A stretch of 42,281 nucleotides of DNA from Tieghemiomyces parasiticus. Its lineage: Eukaryota > Kickxellomycota > Dimargaritomycetes > Dimargaritales > Dimargaritaceae. Both the position numbers and the translations under genes were made by a program. The DNA is taken from the NCBI GenBank assembly GCA_027575765.1, contig JANBPT010000351.1:1-42281 (forward strand), read 5' to 3'. Of this stretch, positions 1-11,142 are shown one piece after another (positions within the stretch are counted from its first letter, which is position 1; each line of letters starts with the position of its first letter). The notes under the pieces are model-generated. The model saw only the letters and a list, made by a program, of their open reading frames with translations, was not told the origin of the DNA and did not search any database.

Positions 1-382
1 TGCGGGGCTTCCCCTCGGCGTTCTTAAGAACAGCCTGGATCGATTCTCTCACGTGGGCGACGGCGACTTTGCTGTTGGAGTCGGAGGATGAGGTAAGGAT
101 AGGAATGCGGTGGTGGGTGTTAGAAGTGGACTAGAGGACGTGAAGGGAGAGGACAGTGTCAGAGGCTACATTCCAAAGACTTCTCATGGTCGAGATGCCA
201 GAACCGAGGCGGTCATGCATTCATATCGCATGTCTCGCTAGTACCACCAGTCGCGCCTGTCCCAACAAACCCTCTGGGTACGCATGGGGTGGTGGTGTTC
301 GGGCGGGTGGATGGATGGATGGATGGACGTATCGTTGGGCCTCGGCCAGGAAATGCTACGGGAAGGTGCACACGTACCTCAT
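1..382 (-). CDS. RPL10A: Ribosomal protein uL1 (L10a/Rpl1), N-terminal part, cut by window edge
   Basis: This is the start of the large-subunit ribosomal protein uL1, which forms the mobile L1 stalk at the tRNA exit site of cytosolic ribosomes. Two exons are seen on the minus strand. Exon 1 carries only ATGAG (382-378), followed by a GTACGT donor; the intron runs 377-72 (306 nt) and ends CAACAG. Exon 2 runs from 71 off the left edge. The joined reading begins MSKVAVAHVRESIQAVLKNA and goes on EGKPR, matching the family opening (MSK, then helix with AVLKNAEEKKR). Phase agrees across the junction (AG|C gives Ser). A very early intron is common in fungal ribosomal protein genes. The only weak point is that just 25 residues are visible, so the identification rests on a short but characteristic stretch. 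Confidence 0.75.
303..328. repeat. GGAT tetranucleotide microsatellite in the RPL10A intron
   Basis: About five tandem GGAT units (GGTGGATGGATGGATGGATG) lie inside the inferred RPL10A intron. Seen directly. No function is implied; such short tracts are often length-polymorphic. Confidence 0.85.
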
Positions 383-1363
383 GTTGACTACGGTATCTTG
401 GAGGAAGTACGTAGGGTATTTCTGAAAGATGAAGGAAGGAGCGCTGGAGGGCCGCGCCGGTCGCTTGCTTTTGACACACGATGTGGCGGCCGTCAACCCT
501 CCCGAAGAAGTTGTCGTGCAGGCCTTATTCTCTGCCGCTACGTTTCCCTTGACTAGCCATCAACCACTGTACACACCCGCTTAGGATTGGCTTGCCAACC
601 GCCTTACGTTTCGCTGGCTGGGCTAATGAATGCAGTTGTCAACTATCTCGTCACGTGATAGGGTAGAAATGTATACAGGCGCTCGCTTTAATGCCTAGGC
701 CTAGGCTTGTACCAAAAGCGAGATCAAAGGAGAACGACAAGCTCTCGTGAACTCGTGCGACTCCATGGCAAGGGGCCCGAAGGGTTTGGGTTAGCATGCC
801 TGTAACCAACACACCTGCATGGCATATGGGCTATATAATAGAGCTCTAAGGACGCGGAACATACCTCGCCTTAATCCGGCCTATATCTCGGGACCGTGAT
901 GAGAACGTTGGCTAAAGCGAACTCGTCGAGTGGCCGAGCCCGACAGCGAAGAATAGTGCAATTTGTATTTATCATGAATGCATCGGTGGGGCGTCTATTT
1001 TGTCACCCAGATAGTTCAATGAAGGGCCCGTGTCAGCCTTCCGCTCTCCGGAGCTCCAGATAACGAGGGGACGGTGGGAGGCACGACTGCTTCTTGCATG
1101 CCTCTAGGGCTGGCCTCCAAAAGGAATGTCGTGAACAACACAGGAACACGCAAGCGTACTTGTATAGCCTCCTTTCGTATCCTAATCGCCGGGTCTTGAG
1201 ACAACCTGTTGCCTCCGACGCTAGTACATGGTTATTTACCGGGCAGATCGGCTGCCCTCTGCACATTGCCGTTTATAGTGCTTACCACCGTTTCCCTCAT
1301 TCCCTACCTCCATCCGATCGGACACCTCTCGACTGAGTGCACCAGACGGATCGCCCTGCCGAT
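383..1363. other. Divergent intergenic region between RPL10A and the PPR-like gene
   Basis: About 1 kb with no ORF that I can support. It must hold the promoters of RPL10A (minus) and the PPR-like gene (plus). A TATA-like TATATAATA is at 832-840 on the plus strand, though it is about 520 nt from the plus-strand ATG. A perfect 14-nt palindrome GCCTAGGCCTAGGC lies at 693-706. Small ORFs here overlap on both strands and have no recognisable domain. Confidence 0.6.
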
Positions 1364-4300
1364 ATGACGCACCCCACCCTTTGTCGCCAGGCCCTCAAAG
1401 CCGACCGCATTGCGGCCGGAGCGATTAACTTTTCCCCGCGGGCTTCGACGCTGGACATTGGTCGCCTATGCCATCCACCACCCACTCTAGCCAGTAGCTC
1501 AGTAGCCACCATGCCGCCGAGCATGGGTATCCGCCACTTCACCAATGCCAGGGCTGTCACAACGGCTGCACGGGAGGCCAAGACAAACCAGGTCAAGCTG
1601 TTCGACCTGAACTTCCTATTTCCGACGGACCCTGATGGCGTCGGTGCTACTGGCCACCCGGCCCGACCCTACCATGGCCCCTCCGGTGCAGCTCATCCGC
1701 TATCTGTCACCGACCTGGACGATCAGGCCCGTCTCGACCAACAGATCATCCGGTTTTTCCTCCGGCTCGCCCCGGACCACCTCCAGAGACTGCAGTACCT
1801 CGCGAGCAACGCTGTGGCATACCACGAAACACTTCGCCGTACGTTCCTGACACAGTTCCCCACGGTGGCTCCACAGGCTACCCCGGTGGAGTGGGGCGCA
1901 TATCTCGATATGGTAGCCGACGCTAGCTGCTTCCTGCGCCAATTCCGCTACGCTAAGGAGCTCTACACTGTTGACTTGAACCGGTCGACCATCAAGCCGG
2001 CGTCAGCAGAACCACAATTGAACCGGCCCGGTGACCGGAACGCCGGCGGGTTATCGGCTGAGCACGTGCCAGACCTTTTAATCGGGTTCCGGGCCCCTGA
2101 ATCCCTCACCCAAATCCTGGCCGACCCGGTGACTATGGTCCCGCCCCACCTGACCATCGTCGACCGGCTGTTTACATTTTGTAGCGCCGAGCAGGGCCAG
2201 CGGCTCTTGGAGTACTGCCGCACGACCTCACTGGCCATAAACACTCAGCCACCCCTTGAATCCAGCCAGGCCTTGCAGTCTCAAAGCGCGAAGACCTCCG
2301 AGTCCGCGAGCGAACCAGCGTCCCGACGCCGCGCTCGAATTCCTCCGTCCTACTTCGTCCACCGTCTGCTTACCCTGGCCCCGCGACAGGGCTGGCCCGG
2401 TGTCGAGGCGGCCTGGGCCGAGGCCGTGGCGGCTGGCATCCAACACCTAGACCCCGCAGGCCATGCCCTCTATCTCAAACTGGCGCTCGAACTCAACCAC
2501 CCGGAGGTTATTTTACCGCACCTGCGCCGAATGGCCCACGACCTGCAAACCCCAGCTGACCGCCGTCTGGCCCGGATGCTGTGCCGTGGGTTGGCCGCCC
2601 GACAGTACTGCGACACGGTCAGCCTGACCGGCCTGGTAGACCTGATTCTGACGACCCCCCACTGGCGGCGCTCGTACCTGGGGTCGTCTTCTGTACTGGT
2701 TACCATGTTCACCGCCTTGTCCCAGTTACGCTTATGGCCGCTGTTCAACCGGTTAGCTGTTGAACCCAAGGTACAGGCCACCCTAGGTTTAGCAGCTACC
2801 ACCCCTCCGACGTCGAAGCGCGCGTCGCCCTCCAACCACGTCATATCCCTGCACACTACGCTACTACATGGGTATCTAAAGCAAGGCAGCCACCGGCGAG
2901 TGCTAGAGCACCTCATGGCCCTGCGGAACCAGTACGTAGAACCTCAGGCCAGCGGCGGTAATCCGGCTTCCGCGGCTGCTGGCGACAGCACTGGAACCCC
3001 CAACGAAACTGCCCGCAAGACCTTTGTCCCCGCGGCCCTACCGCTTGACAAGTACTTATTTCCGCTCCTGGTTCGGGCGGCCACTATCGATCAATGCGCG
3101 AGTACGGCTACCACCCTTATCGTAGCCGGCCAACGGACCCCGTCGCCACACCGACCACCCCTGGCATTCCCGGTTAGCGAGACGTTGGGTCTACTCAAGG
3201 TCTATCACCAGATTCTCGCCCCGGAACAATTCCACACCATCATGTTCCGACTCTACAACCATAATGGGGCCGCCCTCCCGCTCTCCCTGCTGCTGCTTTT
3301 CATCAAGGCCTGCTTTGCCGTTCGCGACTACAAGTCGATTATCACAGCCCTCCGGCTGATCGAGCAGCAGTACGGTGAGCCGTGCTCTCCGGATTCCGCA
3401 GGTAGCGAAGGGACGTCAGCCGAACTCGCGCCAGACTTGGCCGTATACCTGGTGCTGTTGACCGGGTACGGTGGGCTGCGGAACGTGCCTGTGTGGACCC
3501 GACTGGTGCGGAAATTACAGCGCGACCGGACCCCCATCCCCATTCCGGTATATGGTGCTATCATGAATGCCTTCAATATAGCGGGTGACGGGGTGACCGT
3601 GCTACGATACTATGATCATCTGATGGATCAGCTTGCCGCCCTACCCCAGGCCCCTAAAAGCACCGCCACCAGCGAAGACGTCAACCCGGCCGTGCCGCGG
3701 GTCCCTGCACTGGGCCCCGAGGTCCACAATAGTTTTCCCAACGTTTACGTGCGGGCCGAGGGAGGATTTATTGCGGATGCGGCCGTGTACGCTAATGACG
3801 AACATGGAAGCTTGGGTGCTACCCGTACGACTCCCGCCACTCACGTCCCCCGGGACAACGGGGACCCAGCCTGCCGTCCGGACCTCCTCACGCTGGAACT
3901 ACCGACCACGGCCCGACCCAGCTCGGGTATCTTCGCGGTCACGTTCAATTCCCTCGGGTTCAACAATATAGGGAGTACGGCGGCGCTCCTCCGGGTATGG
4001 CAGGAAGTTCGTGACCAAGGGGTCCACCGCTACCCGATGTCGGTTCCGAGCTACCTCGCTCTCGTCCGGGCCTTGGGCCAACACCGCGTCCTCCCGCAGT
4101 ACGTTCTCTACCTGCTCGAGGAACTGCGTCACCGCTGTATCCACCTGGATCACACGTCCCAACGCAAGCTGAAACGGTTACTGGCAAACCATATCCGCTT
4201 TTATGGCGAACCCGTCTTGGCCCGCGGCGAGGAACGAGCCACTGTCGAGCGGATTAATGAGCTGATCGGCCGAGCCCCTGCAAGAGATCCGGCGAGCGAC

Positions 4301-4486
4301 TTCGAGCGGAACGCCACGGTCAAGCCCGAGTTTGGTCAAAGTGCCATGAGAGTGGAGGATGGTCGTAACGGAATTGACGGTGATGGCCTGGGTGAAGCAT
4401 TGGACGAAGACGAGCTGTTCGTGGCTAGTCGCGATCTACTTGGCCAGGCCACCGAAACTACCGTGCCCGATACTATGGCGGAGTGA
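1364..4486 (+). CDS. Large PPR-like protein, probably mitochondrial
   Basis: This is a single-exon gene for a 1040-residue protein. The open frame can be entered at a GTG (1337), but the first ATG is at 1364 and a TGA lies directly before 1337; a second ATG at 1511 has a good GCCACC context. The N-terminus is rich in Arg, Ala and Ser with few acidic residues, as in a mitochondrial presequence. The body is made of helical pairs; segments near residues 728-755 (VYGAIMNAFNIAGDG, then YYDHLM) and 855-920 (FAVTFNSLGFNN, SYLALVRALGQHR, YVLYLLEELRHRC) look like pentatricopeptide repeats. Family knowledge suggests binding of organellar RNA, for example in mitochondrial transcript processing or translation. 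I cannot assign an ortholog. Low-complexity stretches rich in Ala, Ser and Pro separate the helical blocks. The C-terminal tail is acidic. Confidence 0.7.
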   Translation: MTHPTLCRQALKADRIAAGAINFSPRASTLDIGRLCHPPPTLASSSVATMPPSMGIRHFTNARAVTTAAREAKTNQVKLFDLNFLFPTDPDGVGATGHPARPYHGPSGAAHPLSVTDLDDQARLDQQIIRFFLRLAPDHLQRLQYLASNAVAYHETLRRTFLTQFPTVAPQATPVEWGAYLDMVADASCFLRQFRYAKELYTVDLNRSTIKPASAEPQLNRPGDRNAGGLSAEHVPDLLIGFRAPESLTQILADPVTMVPPHLTIVDRLFTFCSAEQGQRLLEYCRTTSLAINTQPPLESSQALQSQSAKTSESASEPASRRRARIPPSYFVHRLLTLAPRQGWPGVEAAWAEAVAAGIQHLDPAGHALYLKLALELNHPEVILPHLRRMAHDLQTPADRRLARMLCRGLAARQYCDTVSLTGLVDLILTTPHWRRSYLGSSSVLVTMFTALSQLRLWPLFNRLAVEPKVQATLGLAATTPPTSKRASPSNHVISLHTTLLHGYLKQGSHRRVLEHLMALRNQYVEPQASGGNPASAAAGDSTGTPNETARKTFVPAALPLDKYLFPLLVRAATIDQCASTATTLIVAGQRTPSPHRPPLAFPVSETLGLLKVYHQILAPEQFHTIMFRLYNHNGAALPLSLLLLFIKACFAVRDYKSIITALRLIEQQYGEPCSPDSAGSEGTSAELAPDLAVYLVLLTGYGGLRNVPVWTRLVRKLQRDRTPIPIPVYGAIMNAFNIAGDGVTVLRYYDHLMDQLAALPQAPKSTATSEDVNPAVPRVPALGPEVHNSFPNVYVRAEGGFIADAAVYANDEHGSLGATRTTPATHVPRDNGDPACRPDLLTLELPTTARPSSGIFAVTFNSLGFNNIGSTAALLRVWQEVRDQGVHRYPMSVPSYLALVRALGQHRVLPQYVLYLLEELRHRCIHLDHTSQRKLKRLLANHIRFYGEPVLARGEERATVERINELIGRAPARDPASDFERNATVKPEFGQSAMRVEDGRNGIDGDGLGEALDEDELFVASRDLLGQATETTVPDTMAE

Positions 4487-6335
4487 TCCATCTGGGCTAT
4501 CAAGTTCATGCATAACCTAACCAACCAGTATACACGTAGAGATACGTAACAAATAATAAACTTGATAACGGTGTATACATTCGCGTCGTTACGCATGTAC
4601 TGAATTATACTTAAAAGAGGCACGTTATAATCTCCGCGGCAGGTATCGTTGGAGGCCTCGGACATTGGTGTTCTAAATGAAACCTAGGAGTGGCCAAGGC
4701 GAGGAATCAAATGGTATAAACCATTATAGAATTGGATCAACTCACTTAACAGCTTAGCTTTTTTTTTTTGCCTCGTCATCACATTGGTCTCTGAAGCCCC
4801 TACCTTCCCTCCATACATACCGCTGCTCTTTTGAAGATGGACCTCGGCTTAGCAACTCGTCAGCTAAACGTTCCCGCTTACCTTCTCCTGACTTGCAACC
4901 AAGGTAAACACTATCCGCTCCCTCCCACTTTGCACGATGCCATCCATTACTCACGGCCAAGTCCAGCCAGCGAGAGGACACCTACTTTAAAGTATCGTTA
5001 TCTTTCTATACCTTGTCATCCCACCGATCACCCCCCCCTTGGATTCCCTACCTACCACGGCCTTATAGACTGCCCATTTTCCTTTAGCTTTCCTGTCATT
5101 TCATTAAGGAGCGGACTTCCCACCCTCACCTCCCACCCCACGCCTGCACTTCCCCTTGCTGCACGCGAGGTTTATTTTAATCATTTTTATCTTCCTTTTC
5201 CATTTGACTCGATTCACTTTGTCCATATCTGGCCGACTGGCTTACTGGTTACCTTTGATTATGTACCGAGTCTATTTATATAGATTCTTGTGCAAGAAAT
5301 AATGCCGTGTTTCTCAATTGGGTCATACCGGTTGGCTCGTCGTGTCAGATATGCTTAGATTCCAGGCGTAGGGCTCTAATCTAAGACCGTCAATCTGGTG
5401 AAACGCAACATATCCATTCCACCTGTGAATACGCATGGGATGGGGCTACTTGACATGCAGCTAACCCTTGGACCGGTTGTGCGCAGGTCTACGATCGGGT
5501 TCTTAGCTACGCGGTATGGGGGGGCTAATGAAGGGTTCGAAGGGGGCCTAGTCTTACACCCCTTCCAAAGTGTAGCGCTTAGGACTGGACATATTTTTTG
5601 ATGTTCAATTTATTACCTACGGGCGAGTGTCTTAAGGTGGAGTATGATCATGTTGATATGACATGGCCCTTGTGCTGAGGTCGGTAGGCGTATGTCTACT
5701 TGCGCTGGTGGGGAGGAGTAAGATTTAATGTTGACCAAGAAGTCGAAGCGCAGTAGTTTTTTCACCTGTACCGGTCCGTTGTTTTTGCCTTGTCACTATC
5801 CAGGTTCCATTTTGCGCTATCAGCGGATCATTATTGAACCAGGGACGAAGGAGGGCGAATTTATTACTCCCGTGTCTTAGGGGTTTTGTATATCGGGGGG
5901 CCTCGTTGTATACGGGGTGGTCGGAAATTATGAGTTGAGAGGCAAAAGTTTAGGCAGCCATTAATCTATAAACCACAAGTAGGAACTGGTGTAACTACCA
6001 TTGTGGAAATTGGCCATTCTACATGGCCCATTGGGCAATCTTGCTTTGACTAATTATAAGCTAATGGTAGAGTTATATGATGATCTTGGCGTTTATGTGC
6101 CAGGTAGTAAAATAGAGGTGCCACGGTTGTTGACAGTGAGAGGTTAGGTAAATGGAGATGTAGAGTAAAGAAGGACACTGATTGACGGGGGTGTATATGG
6201 TACATGGCTTGGTGACTATGAGGAAGACAGCCCCGATTGCGGGCTAGACGCAGCAAAATGGCAGAGAGGAGAAGTGTACGTCAGACTTCTCGAGTGTTCG
6301 TGCAGTGGTAAAGAAATAAATTTCCCCATTCTAAT
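4487..6335. other. Intergenic region between convergent PPR-like gene and GID4
   Basis: About 1.85 kb lies between two genes that point at each other, which is long for 3' ends alone. I see no domain-bearing ORF. A C/T-rich open frame from ATG 4837 to 5283 is rich in Pro, Leu and Ser and looks like chance. There is a T10 run near 4759-4768. No tRNA-like cloverleaf was recognised. An unrecognised non-coding gene cannot be excluded. Confidence 0.5.
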
Positions 6336-8133
6336 TCAAGCAAGCTCGAAGCACGGCTGGGCCTGACCGCCCTGGTGGGTGAGACTGAGCAGTTGATACT
6401 TCTCCGAGTCGTCGTGGTAGTAATAGCCGGTAATGTCCCCGCAGTCGCGATTGTAGGCGATGAAGTAGAATCCTTCGAAGCTCGCCCCTTCGATTCGCCT
6501 GACCGAGTGGTCTGGGGCTAGGAAAAGCTCCTTCCAGCGCATAAACAGAGTGCTCTGATCGTGCGGGTAGATACGCGGCAGTTCCTCACCTGACCGGCCC
6601 TGGAGTTCGACAAATTCGGGGAACTTTACCTAGTATCGGGACAGAGTTACCGACGGATAGTTAAATAGGTAGGTTATATGATTAGATACCCATTGTCGGA
6701 GAGAAAGTATATAAGGGAGCTCGGTGGACTGCCAGGAAGCTCCAAGATCCAGATACTTACCCAGTGCACTAGATCGTTGCTGACGGATGACCGCCACTTT
6801 TTGGTGGCGAACGAGTACTTGTCACCGACCACCTCGGATTCGAAGAACGTGGTGAGGGTGGGTAAATCGTCGGTGAGATTGTGGATGGTCAGGTAGCCGC
6901 TGAGGGTTGAGCTCCGCAGGTCCACATGCTACCGGTGGAGGGTCGATTGGACCGACCGAAAGTCAATGGGCAAGCCAGGTAGGGGTCATAGTAAATAATA
7001 AATGTGTCCAGATGTCAGGTGCGAAGGCAAGTGAGGGGGGGATGGGAGAAATGGTGACGGGAGGCAGAAGGCGAGTAGAGGGTTAGTAGGACGTTGCCAA
7101 GGTGCGTGCCTAGTATGGCGTACGAGGCCACCAGCTTCTCCTCTACGTCTAGGGATTGGGGGTGCTAATGGCAGCTCTAGAGGTAAGGAACCCCAGCATC
7201 CTGCTCGACCAGCTAGGCCCGGGTCTTAGTACGGGGGAGGGGCTAAACCGGGACCTCAGTAAGGGGCACATCATCGAATGACGATTACCCATCCAGTCAA
7301 ATGGTTCGTTCCTTTACTCGGATTGACAGGAAGCCAATCCTTCGGCCGAGAGGTCCACCACTGCTGGTGAGGTGAGGGGGAGAGTCACACGACCCAGTCC
7401 CGTGCACATTGAGACAGCTGGCCAAAGGGAGCTGCCACTGTCAATACATAGAAAGTGGGGATAAGTTCACCCCACTCCTTTACTACATGTCTACCTGTGT
7501 GCCCATTCATAGTTCGGAAGGGGCGGCTGAAGCATCAAAAATGGTGCACAAACTTACGCTGAGGACAACCTCGACTCGGTAAACATGCTTCTTGTTGACC
7601 TGCTGGCCCACAAACCTACTGCCAGGATACAGGTGGGCAGTATGGACGGGCCGGTTGTTAAAGGTGGTGAATTTACTGCCAAAGAAGTCCACCGAGGCCC
7701 CCAGGCGGCGTGTCTTAAGCACGGTTTCGTCGTGATGGCCACATCGCTTACGAGGAGTAAGCCGGACTGGGGCCACCTTTGTTCCAAAGGCCAGCAAGGG
7801 TGTAGTGGAGACGTGCGGGCTGACTAGGCCCGACTCCGGTAGTGTAGTGCCCATACGGCGCCCATCGTCGAGAGAAGGATAGTCGTCACCGTCGGAGTGA
7901 GATGGGCTGTGACTGCTGAGAGTTGGCGAGCCACTGCTGCTACTACCTCCACTGGAGCTCGTGGACAGGTCCGAGGGGTCGACTAGGCCACGCTCGGCCT
8001 CGATATGGTTGGACAGGTCAGCCTTGGAGCGGGACCCGCGGAGCATCGGGACTGCCTCGCTGGCCAAGGACATGGCCGGCGGTGGTGTGGTGAGGACCGC
8101 CAGGTGTGGTGCGCCGGGTGCGTTGACAGGCAT
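6336..8133 (-). CDS. GID4: GID4/Vid24, substrate receptor of the GID/CTLH ubiquitin ligase
   Basis: GID4 recognises Pro/N-degrons and recruits substrates such as gluconeogenic enzymes to the GID (CTLH) E3 ligase. Three exons on the minus strand join in phase 0: exon 1 8133-7558, intron 629 nt; exon 2 6928-6761, intron 131 nt; exon 3 6629-6336. Both donors read GTAAGT and both acceptors end TAG. Conserved blocks run in the family order: LYPGSRFVGQQ, YRVEVVLS|HVDL, SGYLTIHNLTDDLPTLTTFF, VHW|VKFPEF, FMRWKELFLAPDH, IEGASFEGFYFIAYN, GYYYHDDSEKYQLLSLTH. These match the Vid24 beta-barrel. From ATG 8133 the protein is 345 aa (human about 300, yeast Vid24 362). The frame stays open about 117 codons further upstream to 8484 without an ATG, so an extra 5' exon is possible. 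The Ser/Pro-rich N-terminal third is presumably disordered. Confidence 0.88.
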
Positions 8134-10359
8134 GGCTCGGTCGGGGTAGAGAATGAGGTGACGATGGGGTACTGAGGGTCTAACAGGAAGCGGTAGCCAG
8201 GGTACCGGTCCACTGTCACTGTAGGTGTGGGGTAGTTCAGTAGGTGGACTAGGTGTCGGCGATAGGGCGGTCGCAAAGCCGTAGGCCGCAAGCTTCGAGT
8301 GGGGCAAGAGGTGGTTTCGGGTTGAGTGAGAGCGGCTCGAGCCGAGTTGTTCAAGAAGTGACAAAGTCGACGTGGCAGTGGAGAGAAAATGGGACTGTAA
8401 GGCAGTCGGTAGAAGCGGGTCGGGGCCGCCGGGATGAGTTGTTCCGCGGTGAAAGACGTGCGACAGTATTGCCAAGTGGGGCACCAGGTGAGGCAGTCAA
8501 GGGTAAAAAGGTGCTGGTCCGAATATAGGATACCTAGATGGACTGGAAAGTAGGTTTGGCAACAACGGGACGCTGGGTGGGTAATTATTCGCCAAGTGTG
8601 GAAGGAAGAGAAGAAAAAAGTGACAGGGAGTAGATTGACTCAGGGCCAAGGGTATATTATTTATATGGGCTTTGCATAAGGGGTGTGTGGACGGTGGAAG
8701 TCTGCGTGGCCGAACTCCGCCGTCGACTACATAGTTTGTGACTAGGGAGGAGGGTGGACCCTTGTGCGACTGTAGTCACGCTACCGATCCCCCCAAGTTC
8801 TTGAGCTCCAGCGGTACCCTGTCAGAAAACAACCAGCCGCATTCGCATTGGTGTCCAAACCGAATAGAGTCACGAGCGGTACAAGCTGTGTGTGTGTATA
8901 GGGCCTGAAGGGCGGATGACGGGCCGATCCCCTTGTTCAACCTTGTGCCCAGCCAGAGCTTGCTAGTCAAGGGTGCCGCTGTGGGCGCAGTGGGAGTTAG
9001 GTGATGTTGGTAGCGGAAGTATCCTCTCGGCCAATTGTGCAAGATGAGTACTGGGCTACCACCTTGTAGCCAAGGAGTCTTGTGGGATACAACCTGCTCA
9101 AACGCCTTCGTTCGGTGAGCCCCTCCCACCTACCCCCTTTCCTCTGAATCCCAGACGAGGTGGACAGAATCTACGCAACTGAAGTAACAGCTGGCGCGGT
9201 GATAAATGCAAGGTGGCCCAGCCGGAACACTCAACCTGTAGGGCTCGCTAATCACTTTGCAGACGAACCGCCGGACCCAATTTACCCCTTACGCTCCCGC
9301 CACTCCTTTCCGACCATGTGGAGACCGACACCAGTAGTCTAGTACGGGGTACCGGAGGTCGTGGTTAATTCTCCTACCCATTACACCATCACTCCTGATA
9401 TCTGGTGACGTGTCCCAACACTTCCATTTCCGACTTGATCAAGTAGGCCAAGGCCTATAGCTTCTCATCCATCCGATCCTGGCCGCCATCCCGTTTCCAG
9501 GGACTGTGTAGAAAAGCCATGCGGGGGACACGTGGAAGTGAACATGTTACTCCGTATACGGCTACTATATACATATTATTCGCCCCGTCGTGCACAGTCC
9601 ACCACTGTCGCTTCATTACCAGCTCGCCCCTCTCCTTTTAGCAATCTGAATTATAAAAGGACGACCACGTCAAACGGGGTAGTGAGGTTTTCATCCCGTC
9701 TGACTGGGGCCTGCAGACTGACGAACAACAGCTGGAGATGATAAGGATGTTGTGCAGTCACCTCTGACCCCTCGATTACCGTCGCCTCGCGCCTACACTC
9801 ATTGCAGAAGGGACCTGGTCTCCAGGAAACCCCCCCCCCCCCGCGGACATTGGCCTAATACAATCGTTGACTACACTTTGACCTATGTAACTGGCATCAG
9901 GTCTTCCGTCGATTACCATGTATAGCATTACCCAGGTAAACCCTCCGGGTGACGGTCAGAAGTTTGACAAGTAACGTTTAATTGAAGCCGGCTCCATTAT
10001 ACGGGGCCCTGTAGTTACCCACCAGCTCGGTTGCTAGGGCGATCAGGGGACGGTATCGCTCAGTCGAGATATTGGAAATCAGGGCTTCATGGAACCCCTT
10101 GGTACTGGTGCTACAGTGGCCGAGCGAGCCTTCTTCCGACGGCTGAGCCGGTGGTCAAGCGCCATAATAATGAATTTTACGGCTTTGTAATGAATGGAAC
10201 CCCCTCTCTTCCTATGCATAGCAGTGTCGCTGCTTACTCTCTTCACGGCACTGGCAAAGTGTGCGCTGAGGCTGCTGGTGGATATGGTTCCTCCAGCAAT
10301 TGAACTCAAAATAGACGCGGTGAGCATTATCACGTGACGTAGCCATCTCCGTTTCTGAT
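8134..10359. other. Divergent region between GID4 and APC15
   Basis: Positions 8134-8484 are still an open frame continuous with GID4 but lack an ATG; they are either 5' leader or coding behind an undetected exon. From 8485 to 10359 I see no supported gene. A minus ORF at 8776-9129 has no recognisable domain. A C13 homopolymer is at about 9830-9842. Confidence 0.5.
8658..8665 (-). promoter_or_regulatory. TATA-like box upstream of GID4
   Basis: The minus strand reads TATAAATA here, about 525 nt upstream of the proposed GID4 ATG. This would fit a transcript with a long 5' leader. It is a single motif match in a moderately AT-rich patch, so support is weak. Confidence 0.25.
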
Positions 10360-10963
10360 ATGAGCAGCGCTAGCCCTGCGAATGTGATGGACACCAGACC
10401 TTTTCACTCTACCCGCCTGGAGAAACTTTCACGCCGCCACTTCCGCCGTTCTGCATTCGTCAATTACCTTGCCTCGTCGTACCCTTACCTAGCCATGTTC
10501 CCTGAGACCTTCGACTACCTACCGTCCTTACTACCCCATCCACATCCCGGTCTGTGGTACCCCACAGCCCAGGTCCCCACCCACCGGCCCGGCGGCCCTC
10601 CCCTCGCCGCCCCCAGTTCGCACTTGGCCGACGGCGAGGGCCCAGTTCGGCTCGAAATGGTCAATGAATGGACGGATACGGTAGAGCTGGAACAGGCCGA
10701 AGAGGACCGCGCGCATTGGGTAAGAATTCAAAATACGAGGTATACGGAGTTGTTTTTGACGGTTGGGCAGGCCCATTCTGGCAATAGTACTCGGTCAGGC
10801 CGACTAACCTCCTCACCTACTATTTTATGTATGTATATTTCTCGGTGGCTTTACCCTGCTCGTATTGAATTGTAATGATTTATAGAGAAACATGATGCGC
10901 AACCCAGCCGAGCATATCGAACCCATCGGGGTTGAATTTGCACAGTTTGACGACAACGTGTAA
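10360..10963 (+). CDS. APC15: Anaphase-promoting complex subunit 15 (Apc15/Mnd2 family)
   Basis: Apc15 is a small APC/C subunit that promotes mitotic checkpoint complex turnover and Cdc20 autoubiquitination. Two exons: 10360-10719 and 10886-10963, separated by a 166-nt intron (donor TGG|GTAAGA, acceptor TTATAG), phase 0, giving 145 aa. Two family blocks are visible in the right order. The first is LPSLLPHPHPGLWYP near residues 55-69, matching the PSLxPxxxxxLW signature. The second is VELEQAEEDRAHW|RNMMRNP near residues 108-127, followed by EPIG, matching the ExELQQQExxHxxW...PIG helix. The second block is interrupted exactly at the Trp codon by the intron. The long acidic tail of animal Apc15 is missing here; only FDDNV follows. 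A later ATG at 10495 would still keep both blocks. Identification rests on motif recall, not on an alignment. Confidence 0.7.
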
Positions 10964-11142
10964 CCAATGTATATTGTAAGATAAACGGACCTGGTCCCTC
11001 TCCTTCCCCTCCGTATCATTTGTGGTCCAATTGGATGGTATAACTTCGAGGCCTGGAACGGTCCGGCCTGATTAGAATTTTCTTATTCGTTGGCTACAAC
11101 GTGGCTGTAGGCTTGGTATGCAGGTGAGAAAAGGTTACAGGC

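Noticed and set aside
4837..5283. A 149-codon open frame between PPR-like gene and GID4
   Set aside because: Composition is Pro, Leu, Ser and aromatic-rich as expected from C/T-rich DNA, and no domain is visible.
8776..9129. Minus-strand open frame with a CxCxW motif near its end
   Set aside because: No recognisable fold, no clear promoter or intron structure, and the two Cys are too few for a zinc module.
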